From Catenovulum adriaticum (lineage in GTDB: Bacteria; Pseudomonadota; Gammaproteobacteria; Enterobacterales; Alteromonadaceae), in contig NZ_CP109966.1 of the NCBI RefSeq assembly GCF_026725475.1, positions 608,342-672,341 on the forward strand: DNA of 64,000 nt, written 5' to 3'. The notes under the pieces are model-generated. The model made no database searches, was not told where the DNA came from, and was given only the letters and a program-made list of their open reading frames with translations. Both the position numbers and the translations under genes were made by a program. Below, in pieces: positions 43,574 through 54,300 of the stretch. Numbering within the stretch: the stretch's first letter is position 1; each line of letters starts with the position of its first letter.

Positions 43574-46381
43574 TTACAAAGAAACTCTGACACCCAATGA
43601 CACTTTTCTACCGGTAAAAGTTAACCGTTCTGTCACTTGATCATTTTGTAAGTTTCTGTCATCAAAGCGATAGCGTCGAATGTGCTCATCTGTTAGGTTT
43701 AAAACACTACCAATTAATTTAACATGTTTATTAATGGTATAACCAAACGTCATATCCAATTGACCATCATCTTGTGTCTGATAGGAACTATTAAAGTCAT
43801 CAACCCGAGTATATGGGCTTTGATATTGCCAAGCTAAGCGAACAGAAACTGGCCCTTTTTCATAAAAACCAATTAAATTATAAACTTCGTCTGATACTTC
43901 GTTAGCATCCACAGTCACTGGCGCCCCAGCAATGCCAGCCCCTTGTTCAGTTGCATTTGTATCATTAAATGTTGCATTGGCCTGCACACCAAACCCATCA
44001 AATGGTTCAGGTAAAAAACTGAAAATTTGGTTGTACGACAACTCAAGTCCTTTAAAATACCTTGCTTTGTCTTCATTCACTAAGCGTGTAATTTCCATCG
44101 GAATCGTTAAACCATTTTGGCTAAATTCCGTTAATTCTTGAGTTTGAGTTAAATAAGCTTCTAAGTGCTTATAATAAAAAGTGGCAGCGAAAGATAAGTC
44201 TTGCTTGGGATACCATTCAAACGCAATATCAGCCTGATCTGCTGTAAAAGGCTCTAATTGAGGGCTTCCAGCGTTCACTTTTATCGTTTCGATTGCATTG
44301 CCACTGGTTGCAACAAATGAACCAGGGGTAATATCCTCAAACACTGGACGAGATATTGTTTTTGCCAATGCCGCTCTTGCTATAAAACTCGGTGTCACTT
44401 CCAAACTAGCATTAAACGCAGGCAATACATTTGTATAATCATAACTTGCATTAATAGTTTGTATGTTTTCAATATCAGCATTATCAAAAATAACATCAAA
44501 CTTGCCGTCTTCATCTGCATTTTCAGACAACATAATTTTGCTAAGATCGTTACTAAAGCCTTGCGAATCAAGTTTTGTATTGACAACTCTCACCCCAAAG
44601 TTGCCTCGTAAAGGCATATCAGCGACATAAGTGTCATAATTAAGTTGAACATACGCTGCAAGTGAGTCTTCCGTTATTTTGTGTGAACGCGTGTAATCAA
44701 AATTAAGTTCTTCACCATCAACAAAAACATTATTGTCAATGTCACCATCAACCGCTTGCATCACTAAACCATATAGCTTGTTTTGATCAAAATGCGGAAA
44801 TGTCGCACTTTGCTCAACACCACCAACGGTTTCCCATAACTTTTTATAGGCAAACTGTTCTCGCTCTAAATAGTCTGCACTCAAGTCTGGCCAGTTTGGT
44901 GGCGGGTTACCTTGATTAAATTTATAGTTATTCCTGTCATTATCTCTGTCTACTTGGCGGCTTTCAAAACGAACACCAGCTTCAATAGTGTCGATAAAAT
45001 CACCAGAATAAGCATATGACTTAACATCAACAGAAGCTGAATTAACCCTATCTTCAGAAAATTGCTTCATATCTAGCATATTGCGTAAAGCCCAATTTTC
45101 GGGCGTTGCGAGTGAAGCGTCTGGCACTAAATAAATTTGTTCTGGGTTAAGTAGTGAAAACGACAAAGGTCGTTGAATGGCCGCGCCACCAACCCCAGCA
45201 TTGGCACCAATATTAAAGGTTTTATTTAATCGATCACGACTTGATTTTGAATGACTTAAATCAAACTTAACTTCAAAATCATCTTCTATATAATTTGCCG
45301 TAAAGCCAACATTAACGGTTTCATCCAAATTATTATTAGGGTTAAGTCCGATTAAGCTATTTGCTTTACCTTCCTCAATAGACATGATTACATTCGTATT
45401 AGGATCGACATAAGCATCATCTGCGGTGGTCGCATTATTTGCAGGCGCAGGTAAAACTTCATAAATTAGCCGATTATTTTCATTTAAAGAATCTTGTTTA
45501 ATCCAAGAAACATCTAATAACAAATCTAAATTGTCATTAGCAATATACTGCACAACCGCCAATACACTGTCACGTTCAGTTGAACGTTCAACCACATCGT
45601 TACTAACAGCACCAACGGTCACATCTCGAATGCCATCATTGTTAAAATCGGAGCGGCTACTGTCTCCATTACGATTTAATAAAATACCGGTTTTTCCTTC
45701 ATAAGTTGGCGAGTCTTCACTTAACCCAGCCCAACCTAATGCAATACCCAGTCGGCCGTCCATAAATTGATCAACATAATTAATCGTGCCTCTCCAACCG
45801 TATTCATCCATGGTATCAATATCGCTCGCATTTTCATTATACAATCCACGAAAAACGCCACTGATTACTTGTTTTTGTCTATCAAGCGGACGAATGGTTT
45901 CTAACCCAATCGTACCTGCAACACCGCCCTCTATAGATTTAGCCATAGGCGATTTTGCAATATAGACTCGACGAACCAGTTCAGAAGGTAGCCTGCCTAA
46001 AGCCACTCTTCGACTGGCCTGATCGGTTGTTGATAAAACCCGACCATTTAAGGTGGTTAACGTTAAATCAGGTCCTAACCCTCGTACTGAAGCAAATGCA
46101 GGTTCACCATTTTGGGTGCTAAAATTAACCCCAACAATGCGTCGAATTGAATCTGCAATAGAAACATCCGGCAACTGCCCAATATCCTCTGCAGATACCC
46201 CATCGATAATATTTGCTGCGGCTTTTTTAGCATCAACCGAATCTTTTAGTGATGCTCTGACACCACTCACATGTATCACTTCAGATTGGTTTAACTCATT
46301 TTGAGCCGCAATCGCTGGAAATGACAAACTAACAGCACATATAACGCTGCTTGCAATAATTGTTTTGTTGAATTGACACAT
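43574..46381 (-). CDS. TonB-dependent outer-membrane receptor C
   Basis: Outer-membrane importer of 935 residues, a paralogue of receptor B. Signal peptide ending AIAAQNE, a TonB-box-like segment SEVIHVSGVRASLKDSV, then AEDIGQLPDVSIADSIRRI, VRGLGPDLTLTTLNGRVLST and GGVAGTIGLETIRPLDR. The barrel ends in VSLGVRVSL, with Leu instead of the usual terminal Phe. No strong ribosome site is seen before the ATG. Two LacI-type operator candidates (46450, 46607) lie in the divergent region shared with the GH43 gene at 46704. Import of ulvan oligosaccharides is inferred. Confidence 0.94.
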   Translation of the reverse strand: MCQFNKTIIASSVICAVSLSFPAIAAQNELNQSEVIHVSGVRASLKDSVDAKKAAANIIDGVSAEDIGQLPDVSIADSIRRIVGVNFSTQNGEPAFASVRGLGPDLTLTTLNGRVLSTTDQASRRVALGRLPSELVRRVYIAKSPMAKSIEGGVAGTIGLETIRPLDRQKQVISGVFRGLYNENASDIDTMDEYGWRGTINYVDQFMDGRLGIALGWAGLSEDSPTYEGKTGILLNRNGDSSRSDFNNDGIRDVTVGAVSNDVVERSTERDSVLAVVQYIANDNLDLLLDVSWIKQDSLNENNRLIYEVLPAPANNATTADDAYVDPNTNVIMSIEEGKANSLIGLNPNNNLDETVNVGFTANYIEDDFEVKFDLSHSKSSRDRLNKTFNIGANAGVGGAAIQRPLSFSLLNPEQIYLVPDASLATPENWALRNMLDMKQFSEDRVNSASVDVKSYAYSGDFIDTIEAGVRFESRQVDRDNDRNNYKFNQGNPPPNWPDLSADYLEREQFAYKKLWETVGGVEQSATFPHFDQNKLYGLVMQAVDGDIDNNVFVDGEELNFDYTRSHKITEDSLAAYVQLNYDTYVADMPLRGNFGVRVVNTKLDSQGFSNDLSKIMLSENADEDGKFDVIFDNADIENIQTINASYDYTNVLPAFNASLEVTPSFIARAALAKTISRPVFEDITPGSFVATSGNAIETIKVNAGSPQLEPFTADQADIAFEWYPKQDLSFAATFYYKHLEAYLTQTQELTEFSQNGLTIPMEITRLVNEDKARYFKGLELSYNQIFSFLPEPFDGFGVQANATFNDTNATEQGAGIAGAPVTVDANEVSDEVYNLIGFYEKGPVSVRLAWQYQSPYTRVDDFNSSYQTQDDGQLDMTFGYTINKHVKLIGSVLNLTDEHIRRYRFDDRNLQNDQVTERLTFTGRKVSLGVRVSL

Positions 46382-46703
46382 ATTAAGACACCGAATTAGT
46401 AAACATTAATTTAACAACACCGCAAGTATAAACACAAACAGACCAAAATGGAAACGGTTTACCCTATTATTTAATTTGAGATAAACCAGACAACCTAAAA
46501 AAACCCAAATAAATCGTCACAAATAGATAATAAAGACTAAACAACAGCTTTAAAACAGCTAAAATAAAAAGAAAGGAAAGGAAAGTTAAAAAATAAAACA
46601 AACTATGTACACGGTTTACCTTTTATTTATAATATACATATGTTACAAATAAGTATGAAAAACACTTAATCAATAAATTCTTTAGTCATTGAGATAAATT
46701 CGT
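46382..46703. promoter_or_regulatory. Divergent control region with two LacI-type operator candidates
   Basis: About 320 bp, AT-rich, between the divergent receptor C and GH43 genes. GGAAACGGTTTAC at 46450-46462 and GTACACGGTTTAC at 46607-46619 follow the pattern GNAAAC-N-GTTTNC (the second with one change). Their centres are 157 bp apart, which would allow repression of both promoters, possibly with looping. Confidence 0.55.
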
Positions 46704-47879
46704 ATGAAAATAAATTTTTTAAATAGCTTAAAACTATCGGCGCTGATTATGAGTGCATCCATTACGATCGGTTGCCAATCTAACCCACCACAAGCTGATC
46801 ACAAAAACCAACCAAGCATATCCACTAAAGCCCAAAGGTACGGGGATATAGACGTTACTCGCCCAGAATTACAAATTCCAACATCGGTCAAGCCTTTATT
46901 TGATCACTGGTTAAGGGACACCTATGTTAATCTGGGCCACGATGGTTACTACTATATGACAGGCACTGTTGGCATGCCTGGCAGAAAAACAGCTTATGAT
47001 GACTCCCCAGGTGTGAAGCTTTGGCGCTCTAAAAACCTCAAAGATTGGGAAAACATGGGCGTAGTTTTTGACTTATACAAAACAGATACATGGCAAGGTG
47101 ATTATCATCATGCTAACGATAAGCGTAAAGTAGACCTAAATGGTAACAAAATATCTCAAAAACGTCGTACGCTTTGGGCACCAGAAATTCACTATATTAA
47201 AAGCCAAAAAACCTACTTTATTGTTGCAAGTGTTCCAGAAAACCCAAATGGCAGAGGGTCTTATATTTTACGTAGTACCAGCGGTAAAGCAGAAGGGCCT
47301 TATGTCAATATCGAGGGTAATAAAGATGGTCCAATCTACCCAAATATAGATGGTAGCTTATTTGAGGATGATGATGGCACTGTTTATTTCATTGGACATA
47401 ATCATTTCATTGCGAAAATGAAAGCCGATATGAGTGGCATTGCAGAGCCTTTTACTCGTTTAGCAGAAAAGCCATATGAAGTAGAGCCTTATATTGAAGG
47501 GGCTTATATGTTTAAAGAGGATGGAAAATATCATTTGGTACAAGCCATTTGGAGCTTTAAATTACCTGACGGCCGATTTGCCTATGATGAAGAAAAACCG
47601 GGCCGAGCATTTGAAACGCGCAAGGAAATAGGCGAAGCCAGATATAGTTACGATGTTGTTATTGCAACCGCAGACACACCTTATGGTCCATTTAGCAAAA
47701 GGTACACATCGGTTATCGGGGCTGGACACAATAACTTTTTTAAAGATAAAGATGGAAACTGGTGGTGTACTATGTTTGGTAATCCAAGAGGGGATATTTT
47801 AGAAAGAAGCTTCTTGACTAGACCTGCTATTATACCAATGCGAAAAGTAAAAGGTAAATTTTACCCAATTCAAGACTAA
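46704..47879 (+). CDS. GH43-type lipoprotein
   Basis: Lipid-anchored propeller enzyme of 391 residues; lipobox ITIGC with Cys24. Candidate triad Asp72 (LRDTYV), Asp216 (NIDGSLF) and Glu265 (YIEGAYM). It shares LFDxxLRD, LWAPEIHY, HNxxFxDxDGNxW and TMFGN with the propeller half of the protein at 16743, so both belong to one subgroup. First gene of a plus-strand set with an aldose epimerase and a sulfatase. A beta-xylosidase-like or related exo-activity on ulvan fragments is inferred. Confidence 0.88.
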   Translation: MKINFLNSLKLSALIMSASITIGCQSNPPQADHKNQPSISTKAQRYGDIDVTRPELQIPTSVKPLFDHWLRDTYVNLGHDGYYYMTGTVGMPGRKTAYDDSPGVKLWRSKNLKDWENMGVVFDLYKTDTWQGDYHHANDKRKVDLNGNKISQKRRTLWAPEIHYIKSQKTYFIVASVPENPNGRGSYILRSTSGKAEGPYVNIEGNKDGPIYPNIDGSLFEDDDGTVYFIGHNHFIAKMKADMSGIAEPFTRLAEKPYEVEPYIEGAYMFKEDGKYHLVQAIWSFKLPDGRFAYDEEKPGRAFETRKEIGEARYSYDVVIATADTPYGPFSKRYTSVIGAGHNNFFKDKDGNWWCTMFGNPRGDILERSFLTRPAIIPMRKVKGKFYPIQD

Positions 47880-47895
47880 CCCAGATATCAAATTC

Positions 47896-47929
47896 AAGCC
47901 ACGATAAGATACTGAATCGTTCGTGGCTT
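47896..47929 (+). other. Intercistronic hairpin
   Basis: Nine-bp stem AAGCCACGA / TCGTGGCTT with a 16-base loop between the GH43 and epimerase genes. There is no following T tract, so it is more likely an mRNA processing or attenuation structure than a full terminator. Confidence 0.45.
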
Positions 47930-47948
47930 ATATATATGAGGTCAATTC

Positions 47949-49181
47949 ATGTTTACTATCAGGTTACAAAAACTGGCTATATTACTGGCGATATCATTAG
48001 CTGGGTGTGGACAAGCAAACCAATCTATCGAGCAGCAAGCAAAGCAAAACCCCCAACCGGCTCAGAAAGATCAGCAACCTATTGTTGATGTTAAAGTTTG
48101 GGGTGAAACTAATGGAAAACAGATTAATTTATATACCATTAAAAATAAAAATGGCATGTCGGTCAGTGTGTCTAATTGGGGCGCTTATGTACAAAGCTTA
48201 ATCGTGCCAGATAAAAATGGCCGCTTAGAGGATGTTATTTTAGGTTATGATACATGGCCGGAATACTATAATGATTGCTGCTACTCAGGTCCTATTGTTG
48301 GCCGGTTCGGTAACCGAATTGCAAAAGGCCAATTTACGATTGATGATACTACCTATAATGTCACTCGTAATAATGGGGGGCCCAATAAAGATATAAATCA
48401 TTTACATGGTGGCGCTAAAGGCTTACATAAACGGGTGTGGAGTGGGAAATTAGACGGAAATAAAGTTGTTTTAAATTATTTATCTGTTGACGGAGAAGAA
48501 GGCTATCCGGGTAATTTAAACATCCAAGTCACTTATAGTTTAAACAATAACAACGAATTTAGAATAGATTATTTAGCCACTACGGATAAAAAAACGCCTG
48601 TCAACTTAACCTGGCATGCTTATTTTAATTTATCTGGAAATAATAAAGAAAATATTGAAAATCATTTACTGGCTATAAACGCAAATAAAATCACTCCCAT
48701 AGATAAACTACTCATTCCAACTGGTGAATTAGCGAGTGTTGACGGCACACCATTTGATTTCAGACAAGCTCAACCCATAGCAAAAAACATAAGAACCGCT
48801 AACCAGCAACTTAAATTTGGTGGTGGGCTAGATAAACAGTATGGCGGCTATGATCATAACTGGGTTTTTAGCCAATATGACGGCACTTTAAAAAATCAAG
48901 CCTCGTTATATGAACCAATAAGTGGGCGCTATATGGAAATACTAACAAAAGAGCCAGCACTTCAATTTTATTCAGGTAATTTTATGAGTGGTGAAGTGAT
49001 CGGAAAAAATGGCAAAGCAATAGAATTCAGAAATGGTTTAGCGCTGGAACCTCAAAATTATCCAGATGCGCCTAACCATCCATACTTTCCAGACTCAATT
49101 TTAACGCCCAAAGAGACTTATCAATCGACCTCAATTTATCGTTTTAGTATTAAGTCGAAAGTAACCACAACCGGTCAGTAG
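47949..49181 (+). CDS. Aldose 1-epimerase (mutarotase) lipoprotein
   Basis: Interconverts alpha and beta anomers of a free sugar. The 410-residue protein has a lipobox, SLAGC near residue 20, so it is lipid-anchored in the periplasm or outer membrane. Family markers: VGRFGNRIAKGQF, HLHGGAKGLHKRVW, NLTWHAYFNLSG (the second conserved His) and LEPQNYPDAPNHPYF (the catalytic Glu). The galactose-mutarotase branch usually has NLTNHSYFNL, so Trp replaces Asn here. It sits 69 bp after the GH43 gene. It may speed anomer exchange of rhamnose or xylose freed outside the cytoplasm. Confidence 0.93.
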   Translation: MFTIRLQKLAILLAISLAGCGQANQSIEQQAKQNPQPAQKDQQPIVDVKVWGETNGKQINLYTIKNKNGMSVSVSNWGAYVQSLIVPDKNGRLEDVILGYDTWPEYYNDCCYSGPIVGRFGNRIAKGQFTIDDTTYNVTRNNGGPNKDINHLHGGAKGLHKRVWSGKLDGNKVVLNYLSVDGEEGYPGNLNIQVTYSLNNNNEFRIDYLATTDKKTPVNLTWHAYFNLSGNNKENIENHLLAINANKITPIDKLLIPTGELASVDGTPFDFRQAQPIAKNIRTANQQLKFGGGLDKQYGGYDHNWVFSQYDGTLKNQASLYEPISGRYMEILTKEPALQFYSGNFMSGEVIGKNGKAIEFRNGLALEPQNYPDAPNHPYFPDSILTPKETYQSTSIYRFSIKSKVTTTGQ

Positions 49182-49205
49182 GCCGGTTATCATAAGGCAA
49201 TAAAA

Positions 49206-50666
49206 ATGTTTAACCATTTAAACATAATAAAAATATTAATCATTAAAGCCTATTTATTATCTGCCATTGCTTTTGCGGTAGATAAACCAAATATGCTGCT
49301 ATATCTGTCAGATGATCATTCTCAAACTGATATGAGTTTATACGGTAATCCAAATATCCCGACACCGAATCTTGAGAAAATAGCTGAGGATGCCTTAGTA
49401 TTCAATCATGCTTACGCAGCATCTCCAGCCTGTGCACCTAGCCGAGCGGCACTATTAACAGGTTTAATGCCGGCAAGAAATGGCGCTGAAGAAAATCATA
49501 CCTACCCTCAATTATCTGAGCACATTAAAAGTTTGGTTTCATCAATGCAGGCGCAAGGGTATGAAGTGGTTGCCTTTGGTAAAGTGGCACACGGAAAAGG
49601 AAATCGGCTAAAAATATATGGGTTTGATACAATAGAAACGGTACCTGGCTTTTATCATCCTGATAATATCCAGCAAATTGAAAAAAAAGTGACTCACTAT
49701 TTAAAAAATAGACAGTCTGATAAACCACTCTGCTTAATGGTTGGCGTTACTAACCCTCATGTACCCTGGTTAAGGGAAACCAGTTTTGCACAGAAGGATG
49801 TTGAGCTACCGCCTAAATTTTTAGACACCCCAGCCACCCGTCAGCATAGAGCTATGTATTATCAGCAAATAAAAGAGCTGGATGATTTTTCAGGTCGCTT
49901 AATGGATTTAAAAAATCAATATATGGGGCAAGACTCAATTTTTGTACATACCAGCGACCATGGCTCACAGTGGCCATTTGGTAAGTGGACTTTATATGAT
50001 TATGGTACCCGAGTTCCGCTCATTTTTAGCTGGCCGGGTAACATTAAAAGTGGAACAACGGATGCGATGGTCAGCTTAGTAGACTTGATGCCGACTTTAA
50101 TAGATATTGCTGGCGGAGCAGCCGATCAATCATTAGATGGTTACTCATTCAAAACGGTACTAATTGACCCCAAAAAGCCGCATAGAGAGGCCATATTTAC
50201 AACGACGACGGGTGATACAAACAAAAATATCTATCCGAGCCGTTCTATTAGAACAAGTGAGTGGAAATTAATACATAATATACACCCTGAGTTCGCTTTC
50301 ACTAACCATAGCGATTTGCTTAGACGCTTTGGCGCTGGCGCTTATTGGAATGAGTGGTGGAACCTTGCAAAATCTCACCCGGATGCGATGGCAACGATCA
50401 TAGACTATTATTCAAATCCAGAGTTTGAACTGTACCAAATGAAAAAAGATAAGTGGGAGTTAACGAATATGATAAATGCCCCTCAATATCAAAATATCGC
50501 CACCAATTTAAAAAGCAGGTTGCAAAACTGGATGGAGGCTCAACATGATACCGTTAAAATGAAATATAAACCTAAACTGCTTTCAGAACCTAAGAGCTGG
50601 CAACCTGAAGGCGTTCAACTTTCAGTTGAGCAATTGAATCACCTCAAAACACAAACGATGCATTAA
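49206..50666 (+). CDS. Sulfatase, sulfamidase-like (S1 family)
   Basis: Exported S1 sulfatase of 486 residues; signal peptide ending AIAFA. Metal ligands in LLYLSDDHSQTDMSLYG (31-47), canonical formylglycine site C76-A-P-S-R80 followed by AALLTGLMPARNGAEENHTYP, then VAFGKVAHG and FVHTSDHGSQWPFGKWTLYD with the distal ligands. The overall form is that of N-sulphoglucosamine sulphohydrolase relatives, a branch often found in marine polysaccharide loci where it acts on sulfate esters. It lacks a lipobox, unlike two of the other sulfatases. It follows the epimerase by 24 bp. Confidence 0.93.
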   Translation: MFNHLNIIKILIIKAYLLSAIAFAVDKPNMLLYLSDDHSQTDMSLYGNPNIPTPNLEKIAEDALVFNHAYAASPACAPSRAALLTGLMPARNGAEENHTYPQLSEHIKSLVSSMQAQGYEVVAFGKVAHGKGNRLKIYGFDTIETVPGFYHPDNIQQIEKKVTHYLKNRQSDKPLCLMVGVTNPHVPWLRETSFAQKDVELPPKFLDTPATRQHRAMYYQQIKELDDFSGRLMDLKNQYMGQDSIFVHTSDHGSQWPFGKWTLYDYGTRVPLIFSWPGNIKSGTTDAMVSLVDLMPTLIDIAGGAADQSLDGYSFKTVLIDPKKPHREAIFTTTTGDTNKNIYPSRSIRTSEWKLIHNIHPEFAFTNHSDLLRRFGAGAYWNEWWNLAKSHPDAMATIIDYYSNPEFELYQMKKDKWELTNMINAPQYQNIATNLKSRLQNWMEAQHDTVKMKYKPKLLSEPKSWQPEGVQLSVEQLNHLKTQTMH

Positions 50667-50675
50667 GTTAATCAC

Positions 50676-50708
50676 AAAAACAGCTTAAGCTATGGTTAGG
50701 CTGTTTTT
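50676..50708. terminator. Bidirectional terminator between convergent genes
   Basis: AAAAACAGC and GCTGTTTTT form a 9-bp stem with a 15-base loop, with A and T runs at either side, between the convergent sulfatase and PEP-CTERM genes. The right arm includes the last codons and stop of the PEP-CTERM gene. Confidence 0.75.
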
Positions 50709-51262
50709 TGGATAGAGATAGATCTTTTTATATTTTTTGCTCGTTTTCGCCAAAACAAAAAACCAGCTAACAAAGGGAAGAAAGCATAAGTTTCAGGTTC
50801 TGGCACGGCAACCTGCTGCTGTTCTACTGGTATTTCACTGCCATTGACATCAGTTACAAACTGGTCAATAAGCGTAAAATCTGGCGAAGCCGTATTTGAC
50901 AAAGCCGTAAATTCCGCTGCACCAAGCTTAAATGAAGTGGTTAAAGCTTCATCCCAATTCGACAAAAAGCCAACATTTAAAATGAGTAAATCTGATGCTG
51001 ATGGCAAAATATAACCATCATCCAAGTAACTATTTGAAAACACTTCATTTGTTACGGTAAAACTATCAAAGGAAAACAAGCTATCATCAAAACGATATTC
51101 AACATTAAGCCAGTCAATTATTGGGTTAGCATTGTTAACGTAAAAATCAACGGTAACAATATCACCTGAGTTATAGGTAGTTTGATCGGGTTGTGTCGTA
51201 ATTAACCCCGCATTGGCGTTAAAAGTTAACACCCATGCAAAAAATATCATTAGAGATTTCAT
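50696..51262 (-). CDS. Cohesin-like protein with PEP-CTERM sorting tail
   Basis: Small exported protein of 188 residues. Signal peptide to about residue 18 (NANAG). Residues about 22-145 have the strand pattern of a cohesin domain: YNSGDIVTVDFYVNN, LNVEYRFDDSLFSFDSFTV, then SFKLGAAEFTALS. The C-terminus is a PEP-CTERM tail: VPEPETYAFFPLL, a hydrophobic helix, and WRKRAKN, recognised by exosortase. The gene lies 137 bp after the PL24 lyase that ends in a dockerin-like module, on the same strand. A surface or matrix anchor for that lyase is therefore suggested. The cohesin call rests on pattern only; generic PEP-CTERM beta-sandwich proteins can look similar. No exosortase gene is in the window. 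Confidence 0.7.
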   Translation of the reverse strand: MKSLMIFFAWVLTFNANAGLITTQPDQTTYNSGDIVTVDFYVNNANPIIDWLNVEYRFDDSLFSFDSFTVTNEVFSNSYLDDGYILPSASDLLILNVGFLSNWDEALTTSFKLGAAEFTALSNTASPDFTLIDQFVTDVNGSEIPVEQQQVAVPEPETYAFFPLLAGFLFWRKRAKNIKRSISIQKTA

Positions 51263-51399
51263 TTAGTATTCCTTATTATTGATTACTCAGGTCGATTAAG
51301 CTAAACCCGAGATAAAAATGAGTTAAAATTCAGATTGGTTATTAAGCAGCTGATTCCACGACTAAAATCGTTTCACCAGCCGCTTAATCTTATTTATCA

Positions 51400-54300
51400 T
51401 TACTGGTTGTTAGCCGCACAGCGGGCACGTGTACACAAATGAACCATGCCTCTGATGTCACGAGTATTGATTAAACCATCCCCATTAAAATCATAAGCCG
51501 TATCAGTAATTTCCCCTGCACGCACTGCAGCATTAAAAGTGCGCATATCCATTCGATCGACATCGCCATCTTTATCTAAATCACCTAACAAGGTCACATC
51601 TAGTAAAATACTAGCTTCGCTCATCCGATTATTGCTGTCCGTTGCCACGGCTTTTAACTCATGACTGCCCGCCGTTAATCCGAGTAAATCGTCAGCATAA
51701 TCAGCAGAGCCCCAAGTAAATGGTGGTTCAAAAATTTCACGGATAAGCTCATCATTTACATATAAAATAACGCTGACAACCTCAATAGTCTCTGCCGCCG
51801 TTTGCACGTTCGTATTCACAGACAAGTTACTATAGCCTTCCGTTAATTTAATATCCGATTCAACAAAGTTGATTGTTGGCCCTGGGAGCGGTTTAACAAT
51901 AAGCGTCATTTCAGCTTCACTGACTAAACCGGCACTATCTTCTGCAACCGCAGTGAATGTGTGTTTACCAACGCCTAGCGGGCTGGGATTAGGTTCATGT
52001 TTGTCTAACCACCCCATTGCGCCTAGTTCATAAGGGGCGAATGAATGACCAAAATTCCATACCGGTCTTGTATCTTTTCGAACAAAGTCTCCGTTACGGT
52101 ATAAAGTGACTGACTGAATGGTTTGATCTGCAACTTGCGATTCAGCATCAAGCGTAATACTTAATTTTTCATAGCCTTCAAAAACAGTGATAGTGTCGTT
52201 TGGCCAAGTCACAATGGGAGGCTTAGGTTCGCCTTTAACAATGAGCGTCATGTTAGCTTCGCCTGTATCGCCTTCGCTATCTGTCGCTATTGCTTTAAAA
52301 TCATATACCCCTTCAGTAAATGGGTTTGGGTTTGGCGCATGTGTATCTAACCACCCCATAGCACCCGTTTCATGTGGTTTTGAGCCATGACCAAATAAAT
52401 AGGGCAGCGAGTCATCTACTCGCACTAATTCATCATTGATATATAAAGCAACTGACTGAATGCTTCTGCCGTCAATTTGACTAGTTGCGTCTATCGTAAC
52501 CGCTAACTTTTCATAACCTGCTTCAACAATGGTTTCAGAACTAGGAAAGCTCACCACTGGCGCTTTTGATAATACGGTCAGCTGCATAGTAGCAATACTT
52601 GTTTCACCTTCACTGTCAGTTGCAACGGCTTTAAAAAAATATACACCCGGTTCCAGCGGATTTGGATTAGGAGAATGCGTATCTAACCAACCCATTGCGC
52701 CTGTTTCGTGTGGTTTAGAACCATGACCAAACAAGTACGGTAATGAGTCATCCACTCTAACTAATTCACCATCAATATACAGTGCCACAGATTCAATCGA
52801 GCGGCTTTCAAGTGGGCTGCTCGCATCAACTGTGAGTGATAATTTTTCAAAGCCTTGCTCAACAGTCTTCGTTGCAGACGGAAATGCCACTTGCGGAGCA
52901 TTTGCTTCGCTTTCAAGATCTAAATCAATAATTTGTAAATGAAGAGGCTGGGTTGTCTGTAACGCACCAGCGGCACGCTCCATTAAATAGTAATAAACTT
53001 TGCCATCTTTTATATAGATAGTACCGTGATCAAATTGAATACCATCGGTTGCTTCATAAACGCGTACAAAATTATTGGTGCCGCCTTGTGCTTTTTCAAC
53101 ATAAGGTCGGCCATTATTTAAACCAACAATGTAAACATTATCGCCCGCGGTATATATCTCACTGGCACCGGTAAATTCAGTTGAAATAATAAAATCTTCA
53201 GCGCCCGCAGGTTTATAAGAGTGAATATAAACTTCTTCATAATCGGGGCGGTTTCTATCTGTCGAGCGTACTTTGCTAATAATATGAATGTCACCCTTAG
53301 CAGTTACCGTCCAATCAAAGCTACCAACAATATAAACTGAGTTGTCTTCTTGATGAGTAATATAATCACCCGGCTCAAATACTTTAATTTCGTCTGAATC
53401 CACTAAAGGCCAAGTCATTACCTCGCCTTGATGATTTTTCCAATCACCAAAACCCTCAGGGTGGTCTGAATACGCATAATACACCCCATTTTGGTATTTA
53501 TATTTGTCATTGTTGTCGCTAGAGCGTTGCTGAAAACCAACACGAAGTTTGCCATTGACATACTTCATATTTCCATAAAGTCCCCAGTTATATTCATTAC
53601 CGTGGGATTTTTGGTTATTATGGTTAAATTTAGTAAAGGTTGACCACTTTTGGTTTTGAGCATCGTAACGATTAAATACATAAGCGCCGTTATTATTTCC
53701 ACCTAAGCGCATATAAAGCAATAACGTGCCATCTGTTGTCGTAAAAAACTTAGGGTAAGTTAAACGCGAAAAATTTCCTTTATCAGATAAATCACCTGTC
53801 ATCGTTAAGTGTTTATAATCGTCAGGGCCTTGGCTGACCGCACTGGTATCTTTTACGAATTGATTTAAGGTAAATTCTTCATCTGGCACTTCAGCTGCGC
53901 CCGCCGCGCTATAAGAATAACGGAAAAAATCATCTTTAAATTTGCCGCCATGATTATTATTATCATAAGCGTGCATATCATAAACCATATGAATAGTGCC
54001 ATTAACCGGGCTAACCGCTAAACCTATGGTATTATGCGACTCCCCTACTAACGGATCACCTCTAAAGCCGGTATGTTGATGCGGAAATTCAATGGTTTTA
54101 ACTGAACCTGTTTGAGTGTTATAGCGAGATAACATAACATGCCGATCGGTTTTCCCCCCTCGATACCAGGTCATAAAAACATAATGTTTATAGGTTTTAA
54201 CTGCATCGCCATGAGCCGATATATTACGACCAAAGAAAAAATCATAAGTATCAGTGGATGTGTCTGGATTACCGACATTGTTGTAGTCTAAATCCTGACC

